Origin: an uncultured Treponema sp.
GTDB taxonomy: Bacteria; Spirochaetota; Spirochaetia; Treponematales; Treponemataceae
Direction of reading: 5' to 3'
Assembly: GCA_946411505.1 (NCBI GenBank)
Contig: CAMKEG010000003.1
Span: 62,001-126,000, forward strand
Length of the DNA: 64,000 nt
The position numbers and the translations under genes are program-made. Below the pieces are notes generated by a model. The model made no database searches. It was not told the DNA's origin and saw only the letters and a program-made list of their open reading frames with translations. This document shows positions 31,065 through 38,003 of this stretch, piece by piece (within the stretch, counting starts at the first letter, position 1; every line of letters begins with the position of its first letter).

Positions 31065-31104
31065 ACTCGGCATGTTAGAATCTCCCCACAAAGGAGGTTT
31101 TAAC

Positions 31105-32445
31105 ATGCTTGATGAAAACGAAATGAGCCGCAGGCTTGTGGAATTCTGCAGCGAGAACGAAACGTTCAAAAAGAATTTTGTCGCTTTGTTTGCGGATAGA
31201 GCCGGCGCGTCAAAAGTGGAATTTACCGGGAGCGCAGAAACTGGATTTGGAAAGCCGGATATTACGATAACTTTTGATGACGGCTTTTGCTATTTTATTG
31301 AGGTAAAGACCAGGTCCTCCACAGGCTTTCAAGAAAATCAAGTCGATTCAGAATTTGGATACGCAAACCTTGTTAAAAGCCGCAAGCAAAAGCTGGAAGA
31401 AAGCCTTGGGTATTTGCTTGACAATCAGCATGATACAAGCGAATGCCTTGCCGCGGGAAAGGTCGTTTATTGGCAGAAAATCTTGGAGCTGGTGAACGAC
31501 TTTGGCAATAAGGCGCTGGCCAAAGACATTCTCCAAAATGTTGACGGAATTTCGTCGGACGAAAAGCTTTTTGGACCGGACGAAGAGATTTATTCAAATC
31601 CATATCAGTTGGCTTTGTTTAATGACCAAGTGTTAAAATTAAAGAAGCATGACAGAAAAGACAACAATTGGTTGTTCAAGTCTTTCATTGTTCCCGCGCT
31701 GCAGGAATTGGGCTTTGATGACGCAGGTCCGGAAACTTGGGCGGACCTTTCAGTTCCAAACGCCCCTCGCGTTTTGTACGCGACATTCACAAAAGAGAAA
31801 AAATATGTTTGGATAAATTTCAATTTGCTTTCCATTGAAGGTGTTGGCGATTGGAACTTTTGTTCATTCGCTTTTTACCGGCCTTGGATAATCGGAGTGA
31901 GGACCGCGACAAGGGAAGCGCAATTAAAAGAGCTGACAAAGAAAGCCTTAAGACTGTGGCTGTTTGACTGCGAAAAAAATGTAATCGGCAAAAAGAGCGC
32001 TTTGTTTGAAGGCGATTTTAACGGCAAACCTTGGTTTGGAGAAAAAGCCGCTTTATATGGAAATCCTTATGTCTTTGCAAACTACATCGATTGCTTGAAC
32101 GAAGGAAAAGAAATTTACGATGACATAGTAGTTCCCGCGATAAAGAAAATTCCAAAACTGACAATTGTCAGCGCAAACTTTATAGACGCTGAAAGTCAAC
32201 GCCGGTACATTTGCATTGACTATGACGGCGTCGGCATAAAGTTCAATGTTCATGACTTTTGGAACTCAAAAAGCGACAAAGGCGCGGACCGCCATTCCTT
32301 TATATTTTACAGGCCTTGGATTGTCGGCGCGCGCAGGGCAAAGACAAAAGATGAAATGATAGAATGCGCCCACCAGTCCTTTGAGATTTGGCTGGAAGAC
32401 TTAAGGCAAGACGGTTTTTTGGGAGGCTCAACATGGAAAATATAA
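31105..32445 (+). CDS. PD-(D/E)XK nuclease-like protein with duplicated C-terminal module
   Basis: A 446-residue protein. Residues ~45-70, GFGKPDITITFDDGFCYFIE followed by VKTRS, give the D and E-x-K of a PD-(D/E)XK nuclease. The remainder holds a duplicated unit: CSFAFYRPWIIGVRTA plus ALRLWL near 251-285, and FIFYRPWIVGARRAK plus SFEIWL near 399-430. Each copy has a strand of the form YVWINFNLL or GIKFNVHDF before it. I do not recognise the repeated module; it may be a binding domain. ATG 31105 follows AAAGGAGG. It overlaps the next ATPase gene by 13 nt, and operator c places both in the WYL regulon. Confidence 0.82.
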   Translation: MLDENEMSRRLVEFCSENETFKKNFVALFADRAGASKVEFTGSAETGFGKPDITITFDDGFCYFIEVKTRSSTGFQENQVDSEFGYANLVKSRKQKLEESLGYLLDNQHDTSECLAAGKVVYWQKILELVNDFGNKALAKDILQNVDGISSDEKLFGPDEEIYSNPYQLALFNDQVLKLKKHDRKDNNWLFKSFIVPALQELGFDDAGPETWADLSVPNAPRVLYATFTKEKKYVWINFNLLSIEGVGDWNFCSFAFYRPWIIGVRTATREAQLKELTKKALRLWLFDCEKNVIGKKSALFEGDFNGKPWFGEKAALYGNPYVFANYIDCLNEGKEIYDDIVVPAIKKIPKLTIVSANFIDAESQRRYICIDYDGVGIKFNVHDFWNSKSDKGADRHSFIFYRPWIVGARRAKTKDEMIECAHQSFEIWLEDLRQDGFLGGSTWKI

Positions 32446-33191
32446 CTATAAAAGATATTGTAACAAGCGCGTTGGATAAAATCGAAATCGCGCTTTCGCC
32501 CAAGCAGGACGGCCTTTATCCATACAAAGACGCTTGGTTGAATTTTCAAAAAGGGCAGCTTTGCGTTCTTGCCTCGCCCCGTTGCGGAGGAAAGAGCAAC
32601 CTTGCGCTAAATTGGATTCGCCAATTGGCCGTTTGCCAGAGAAGGCCGTGCGGGCTTTTTACTTGCGGAACGCTTGACGGCGCTGCCATAGGAGGCCGGC
32701 TTTTGGCGCAAGAAAGCGGCATCAATTTCTTTTCAATAAAAACCGGCATGATGAACATAGAAAACTTTAATAACTTGGAAGCCGCCGCCAAAAAACTTTG
32801 CGACGCTCCTATATTTGTAAACGAAACGCCCAACATTTCGTTTGCGGACTTTACCGCTTTCGCAACGGATATGGTTCAAGAAAAAAACGCGCAAATAATT
32901 TTTATCGACGACCTTGATTCGATGTTTGAAGGCGATGTAAATGAATTAAAAACCTTGGCAAAAGATCTGGACATCCCAATTGTAGCTTTGACAACAATTC
33001 CACCTGACAACGTCGACAGGCCATCGCTGGAATCTTTTAGTTCTAGACTAATTGTTCCGCGAATTGCAGACAAAGTTCTTTTGCTCCATCAAAAAACTCT
33101 TTTGCTTTGCGCTAAAAATTCAAGCGGAACGAGTTGCGACATGCGTCTTCAATTCAATCCAAAAACCCTTGAATATTTTTATGTCAAGTAA
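32433..33191 (+). CDS. RecA-fold ATPase resembling a DnaB C-terminal domain
   Basis: A 252-residue protein. VLASPRCGGKSNLALNWIRQ at ~45-64 is a Walker A (SPRCGGKS), CGLFTCGTLDGAAIGGRLLAQESG resembles the DnaB H1a segment, and QIIFIDDLDSMF at ~155 is Walker B. The sequence IVPRIADKVLLLHQ matches the DnaB segment after the sensor, and CDMRLQFNPKTLEYF the C-terminal strand of that fold. The N-terminal DnaG-binding domain of DnaB is missing and the length is about half. It may be an NTPase working with the nuclease gene it overlaps by 13 nt. GGAGG lies 8 nt before ATG 32433. Helicase activity is not assured. Confidence 0.82.
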   Translation: MENITIKDIVTSALDKIEIALSPKQDGLYPYKDAWLNFQKGQLCVLASPRCGGKSNLALNWIRQLAVCQRRPCGLFTCGTLDGAAIGGRLLAQESGINFFSIKTGMMNIENFNNLEAAAKKLCDAPIFVNETPNISFADFTAFATDMVQEKNAQIIFIDDLDSMFEGDVNELKTLAKDLDIPIVALTTIPPDNVDRPSLESFSSRLIVPRIADKVLLLHQKTLLLCAKNSSGTSCDMRLQFNPKTLEYFYVK

Positions 33192-33252
33192 AATAAGCTG
33201 TGGCTTTTGACAAGACAATAAAACGCTAACCGCCAAACAGCCAAGTGAAAAT

Positions 33253-33281
33253 TTGCAAAATCCTCAAACTCGCGCTACAAT
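33253..33281 (+). promoter_or_regulatory. Promoter of the tautomerase gene
   Basis: TTGCAA (33253-33258), 17-bp spacer, TACAAT (33276-33281). The same pair and spacing with GCGCTACAAT occurs at 50803-50831. Confidence 0.75.
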
Positions 33282-33310
33282 TAGTATGAAAAACGTTAGG
33301 AGGAATAATT

Positions 33311-33652
33311 ATGCCAATGATTGAAGCCAAGGTGACCATGGAGCTGCCTGTGGAAAAAAGAGACGTTCTCAAAGCCGAGTTTGGAAAGGCCGTCAGCGTG
33401 ATCGGAAAGCCTGAGTCTTATCTGATGGTCAATCTTGTGGACAAGCAGGATTTGTATTTTGCCGGAAGCAAGCTTGACAAGGGCGCTTATGTCGAAGTGA
33501 AAATCTTTGGAAGCGTGGATTCCGCTTCAAGCGACAAAATGACCGCGCGGCTATGCGATATCCTTCAAAAGGAACTTGGAATTCCCGGCAACGCCGTTTA
33601 TGTCTCATATTGGGGCACAAGCAACTGGGGCTGGAACGGCGGAAATTTCTAA
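33311..33652 (+). CDS. MIF-like tautomerase
   Basis: A 113-residue protein of the macrophage migration inhibitory factor/tautomerase superfamily. It starts MPMIEAKVTM, so Pro2 becomes the catalytic N-terminal proline after Met removal. KPESYLMVNLVDKQDLYFAG matches the MIF segment with the Lys/Ile active-site residues, and the end WGTSNWGWNGGNF matches the MIF C-terminus. MIF-like proteins are trimers that tautomerise phenylpyruvate-like substrates; the bacterial role is uncertain. The ribosome site AGGAGGA precedes the ATG. It follows the accessory block but has its own promoter and no WYL operator. Confidence 0.9.
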   Translation: MPMIEAKVTMELPVEKRDVLKAEFGKAVSVIGKPESYLMVNLVDKQDLYFAGSKLDKGAYVEVKIFGSVDSASSDKMTARLCDILQKELGIPGNAVYVSYWGTSNWGWNGGNF

Positions 33653-33662
33653 AAAAGCTTTT

Positions 33663-33690
33663 TTGTCTCTATATGACAGTCTGCTATAGT
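33663..33690 (+). promoter_or_regulatory. Probable dnaE promoter
   Basis: TTGTCT (33663-33668), 16-bp spacer, TATAGT (33685-33690). The leader contains GGCGCT-AGAAAA-AGCGCC, a 6-bp-stem hairpin at ~33707-33724. Confidence 0.55.
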
Positions 33691-33751
33691 CCGCTCCTGT
33701 AAAATTGGCGCTAGAAAAAGCGCCCGATATGCGCTAAGATAGGAAACAAGT

Positions 33752-36700
33752 ATGGCAGACTACCACAAATTTGACCCCGCGCCAGAAGGAACGCCCGTAG
33801 CGGGCTTTGTTCACTTGCACGTTCACTCAGACTATTCGCTTTTGGACTCTTGCGCCACTTTGGACAAGCTGGTCGCCAAGGCCAAGCGCCTTAACATGCC
33901 CGCGCTCGCGCTGACCGACCACGGAAACATGTTCGGCGCGCTAAACTTTGAAAAGCTCTGCCATGTAAACGGAATCAATCCGATTGTCGGCGAAGAATTT
34001 TACGTCGCCTACGGAAGCCATACGGAGCAAAACGACGTTCCTTTTGCCAAGGGGAACGGACACAAGGCCCATTACTTTCACTTGATTCTTTTGTGCGAAA
34101 ACCAAACCGGCTACGAAAACATGTCCTGGCTTTCAAGCCGCGCCTTTTGCGACGAACATGCCTTGTATTACGGAAAGCCCCGCATTGACTTTGAGATGCT
34201 CAAGGAACGGCACGAAGGCCTCATTTGCCTTTCGGCCTGCATTCAGGGCGAGATTCCCCAATACCTTCTTGCCGGCCGGACGGAAGAAGCCTACAAAATC
34301 GCGCGCGAGTACAAGGAGCTTTTTGGCCCCGACCATTTTTACATCGAATTGCAAGACCACGGAATCCCCGAGCAAAAAATCGTCGCCGAGCGCTTGATAA
34401 AAATGGCGCGCGACTTGGACATACCGATGGTCGTCACAAACGACATTCACTACGTGGAAAAGGAAGACGCCGAGGCGCAAGACGCGCTTCGCTGCATCGG
34501 CTTTAAGAATTTGCTCAACGAGCCGCACCAAAAGATGGGCGGCGACATGGATTTGGACAACTGGTACTTCAAGACCGAACAGGAAATGCGCCTGCTTTTT
34601 CCCGAAATCCCAGAAGCCTACGACAACACAATCAAGATTGCCAACATGTGCAACCTTACGATAAAGCAATACTCAACGCCGGAACTAAAGGAATGCCTTC
34701 CGCGCTTTGAGCTTCCGGCGGAATTCCGCACGCACGGCGAAGACTACCAGAGCGACCAAAACGACTACGTGAAATACTTGGTGGAAGAGGGCCTCAAAAA
34801 GCGCTACAAGGAAATCACGCCCGAAATCCGCGAACGCGCCGACTACGAGATGAACACGATTTTCACGATGGGCTTCTCCGGCTACTTTTTGATTGTATGG
34901 GAATTCATTCACTGGGCCAAGTCGCTTACGGACACCGTTCACAATTGCCCCAAGCATTACATACCAATCGGTCCCGGCCGAGGATCCGGCGCGGGAAGCC
35001 TTGTCGCCTACTGCATGGAAATCACCGACTTGGATCCTTTCCGCTACGGCTTGATTTTCGAACGCTTCCTAAACCCTGAGCGCGTTTCAATGCCTGACTT
35101 TGACGTTGACATGGACTTCGACTTTAGGCAGGAAATAATCCAGCATACGCGCGACCTTTACGGCGACGAATGCGTGGGCCACATCGTTACCTTTGGAACG
35201 TTAAAGCCAAAGAACTGCATCGCCGACGTAGGCCGCATTTTGAACATTCCGCTCAGCGAAGTGAACATGCTCAAAAAATGCATTCCCGACGACGACCTAA
35301 AAATAAAGCTAAAGGACGCGCTTTCCGAGCCGACCGAAAAGCATCCAAAGGGCGGCGGCCTGATTCCTTACAAGGACGACCCGCGCTACACAAAGCTTTT
35401 TGAACTGGCCCTAAAGCTTGAGGGCGTAAAGCGCAACACCGGCCTTCACGCTTCGGGAATGGTAATCGGCCTTACTCCGCTTCCAGACTGGGCGCCTGTC
35501 TTCAAAGACCCCAAGACCGGCGAAGTGGGCGTTCAATACACGATGGACATCATCGAGCCGTGCGGCCTTGTAAAGTTTGACTACCTTGGACTAAAAACGC
35601 TGTCGCTGATTCGCTACGCGGAACAAATCGTCAACAAGCACAGAAAGCCGGGCGAGCCGGAATTTAAAACCGAAGACGTTTCCGAATCCGACGAGGAAAC
35701 TTTTAAAATGCTTTCCAAAGGCGACAGCGTGGCGATTTTCCAGTTTGAGTCTCCGGGCATGCAAAAAATCCTCAAGCAGTTTCAGCCAGAAAAATTGGAA
35801 GACCTTGTCGCCCTCAACGCGCTTTACCGCCCGGGCCCTATGGACTACATTCCCAAATACATGGAAGGAAAGTGGCACCCGGAGACAATCGAATACCCGG
35901 ACCCCTCGCTTGAAGGCTTGCTAAAAGAGACTTACGGCGTAATGGTTTACCAAGAGCAGGTTATGAAAGTCGCGCAAATCATCGCGGGCTTTAGCCTTGG
36001 CGGAGCGGACATGCTGCGCCGCGCCATGGGTAAGAAAAAAATCGACGTCCTTATGGCAAAGAAAAAGGAGTTTGAGGAAGGCGCCGTCAAGAACGGACAC
36101 ACCAAGGAGCACGCCGACGAAATCTTTGAAATAATGATTCCTTTTGCCGGCTACGGATTTAACAAGTCGCACGCGGCGGCCTATTCCGTCTTGGCCTACC
36201 GAACCGCTTGGCTAAAATGCCACAAGCCCGCCGAGTTCATGGCGGCCAACCTTACCAACGAAATCACTTCCACCGACACGCTGCCGGTTTACATTCAGGA
36301 AGCGCGGCGCATGGGAATCCCGGTCGATCCGCCGGACGTGAACCGTTCCGACATTGTCTTTGACGTTGTTGACGGCCACATCGTTTTTGGCCTTAAGGGA
36401 ATCAAGGGCGTTGGCGAAAGCGCCGCGCAAAACGTCGTCGACGAAAGAAACGCCAACGGCCAGTACAAGGACTTCTTGGATTTCTTGGAGCGCGTTGACT
36501 TAAAGACTGTCAACAAGCGCGCGCTTGAAGCCTTGATAAAGACCGGCGCCTTTGACAACCTTGACAAAAACCGGCCCACGCTGATGCAAAACATGGAGCG
36601 CGCGGTCTCTTATGTCGAGCAAATGAAAAAGAGCAAGGAGGAGGGCGCGTCGCTTTTTGAGATTGCCGGCGAAAAAGAATTCAGCGATTTTGTCTACGAG

Positions 36701-37408
36701 GAAGTGGAAGACCTTCCCAAGATGGAAAAGCTCAATCAAGAAAAGGAGTTCATCGGCATTTACGTTTCGGGCCACCCGCTTGACGACTATCGAAAGGCGA
36801 TTGAATCCTGCGCGACTCTTACAAGCGCCGTATTGGAGCGCGAGGCTGTGGCCGCCAAAGCGTATTACGAAACCATTCCCGAAGGCGATAGATGGAAGCG
36901 CCGCAATTCTGGAAAGTCTTATGTCGCCATTGGAATGATAAGCGAACTTAAGCCTTACAGGACAAAAAAAGGCGACGACATGTGCTTTGGAAAATTGCAG
37001 GACTTGACCGGATTTTTGGAAGTCACTTTCTTCGCCAAAACTTGGGGCGTCGTTCGCGGCCAAATTTCCGAAGGAAAGGTCGTCGCGCTTAAAGGAACGC
37101 TGGACGCAAGCCGGGAAACTCCTTCGTTCTTGGTGGACGAGCTCTTGGACATCGCCAACTTGCGCGAACGCTCGATACAACAAGTTCACATTAAGTTGAA
37201 CGACAACAGTTTTGATGAAAAAAACATTCAGGAATTGCGCGACTTTGTTTTTTCGCGGCAAGGCCAGTGCGTCCTGTATTTTCACTTGGACACAAACCAA
37301 GGCCCTTACATCGTCAAGGCTAACAGCCAGGCGCGGGTTCCTTGCGACCAAGAATTCTTAAAGCAGTTGGAGTTGATGAATCAAGTTCAGGAAGTCTGGA
37401 CTGCATGA
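33752..37408 (+). CDS. dnaE: DNA polymerase III alpha subunit
   Basis: A 1218-residue replicative polymerase (usual DnaE length 1150-1200). FVHLHVHSDYSLLDSCATLD opens the PHP domain (to ~300) and LTDHGNMFGALNFEK continues it. The palm carries IGPGRGSGAGSLVAY and MPDFDVDMDFDFRQEI with the catalytic aspartates. The fingers follow (YQEQVMKVAQIIAGFSLGGAD). A helix-hairpin-helix region (GIKGVGESAAQNVV) and an OB fold (VAIGMISELKPYRTKKGDDM) occupy the C-terminal third. It is a DnaE1-type, not PolC. It is followed after 7 nt by the yggT-like gene and then recG, so the three may be cotranscribed. Confidence 0.97.
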   Translation: MADYHKFDPAPEGTPVAGFVHLHVHSDYSLLDSCATLDKLVAKAKRLNMPALALTDHGNMFGALNFEKLCHVNGINPIVGEEFYVAYGSHTEQNDVPFAKGNGHKAHYFHLILLCENQTGYENMSWLSSRAFCDEHALYYGKPRIDFEMLKERHEGLICLSACIQGEIPQYLLAGRTEEAYKIAREYKELFGPDHFYIELQDHGIPEQKIVAERLIKMARDLDIPMVVTNDIHYVEKEDAEAQDALRCIGFKNLLNEPHQKMGGDMDLDNWYFKTEQEMRLLFPEIPEAYDNTIKIANMCNLTIKQYSTPELKECLPRFELPAEFRTHGEDYQSDQNDYVKYLVEEGLKKRYKEITPEIRERADYEMNTIFTMGFSGYFLIVWEFIHWAKSLTDTVHNCPKHYIPIGPGRGSGAGSLVAYCMEITDLDPFRYGLIFERFLNPERVSMPDFDVDMDFDFRQEIIQHTRDLYGDECVGHIVTFGTLKPKNCIADVGRILNIPLSEVNMLKKCIPDDDLKIKLKDALSEPTEKHPKGGGLIPYKDDPRYTKLFELALKLEGVKRNTGLHASGMVIGLTPLPDWAPVFKDPKTGEVGVQYTMDIIEPCGLVKFDYLGLKTLSLIRYAEQIVNKHRKPGEPEFKTEDVSESDEETFKMLSKGDSVAIFQFESPGMQKILKQFQPEKLEDLVALNALYRPGPMDYIPKYMEGKWHPETIEYPDPSLEGLLKETYGVMVYQEQVMKVAQIIAGFSLGGADMLRRAMGKKKIDVLMAKKKEFEEGAVKNGHTKEHADEIFEIMIPFAGYGFNKSHAAAYSVLAYRTAWLKCHKPAEFMAANLTNEITSTDTLPVYIQEARRMGIPVDPPDVNRSDIVFDVVDGHIVFGLKGIKGVGESAAQNVVDERNANGQYKDFLDFLERVDLKTVNKRALEALIKTGAFDNLDKNRPTLMQNMERAVSYVEQMKKSKEEGASLFEIAGEKEFSDFVYEEVEDLPKMEKLNQEKEFIGIYVSGHPLDDYRKAIESCATLTSAVLEREAVAAKAYYETIPEGDRWKRRNSGKSYVAIGMISELKPYRTKKGDDMCFGKLQDLTGFLEVTFFAKTWGVVRGQISEGKVVALKGTLDASRETPSFLVDELLDIANLRERSIQQVHIKLNDNSFDEKNIQELRDFVFSRQGQCVLYFHLDTNQGPYIVKANSQARVPCDQEFLKQLELMNQVQEVWTA

Positions 37409-37415
37409 GGTTTTT

Positions 37416-38000
37416 ATGATTTATTTTTTTAGAACGATGGCGGCCGCCATTTCGATTTATTCATTGATGTGCGTGGCAAGGATTATTTTGACTTGGATTC
37501 CAGGCGCGTGCGAAACCGGTCCCGGCCGCTTTCTTTGCGCCCTGTGCGACCCTTATTTGAATTTGTTCCGAACGGGCTGGCTAAGGTTTGGCGTCCTTGA
37601 CCTTTCCCCGCTTGTGGCCATCGTCGTTTTGTCGATGGCGACTTATGTCATGCAAAATCTAAGCATGGGCGCAAAAGTCACTTTTGGCGTGATTCTCGCG
37701 TTGGTAATTCAAATGGTTTGGACGGTCGCCTCTTCCGTCCTGATTTTTTTGATAATAATTCTTGCGGTTCGCCTGATAGTTTTTTTGAGCGGAGCGGACC
37801 GCGCTTCGTCTTTGTGGGCGCAGGTTGACGCCAGCCTTAATCCGTTTGTCTATTCCATCACAAGATTTTTTTCAGGCGGACGGCCGGTGGCTTACAAAAG
37901 CGCCTTGATTTTGTCAATCGTTTTGGTCGCGCTTTTGCGAATCGGAGGAGCCTTTATTGTGGCCGGACTTGTAAAAATGTGCGCCATGATTCCGTTCTAA
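37416..38000 (+). CDS. YggT-family membrane protein
   Basis: A 194-residue membrane protein with a duplicated YggT unit. The first copy (SLMCVARIILTWIPG, DPYLNLFRTGWLRFGVLDLSP) and the second (IILAVRLIVFLSG, DASLNPFVYSITRFFSGG) both show the pattern D-P/A-x-L-N-x-F. Four hydrophobic helices are visible. YggT proteins are linked to osmotic or cell-division functions, without firm biochemistry. It lies between dnaE (7 nt) and recG (3 nt), in the same direction. Confidence 0.87.
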   Translation: MIYFFRTMAAAISIYSLMCVARIILTWIPGACETGPGRFLCALCDPYLNLFRTGWLRFGVLDLSPLVAIVVLSMATYVMQNLSMGAKVTFGVILALVIQMVWTVASSVLIFLIIILAVRLIVFLSGADRASSLWAQVDASLNPFVYSITRFFSGGRPVAYKSALILSIVLVALLRIGGAFIVAGLVKMCAMIPF

Positions 38001-38003
38001 AAA

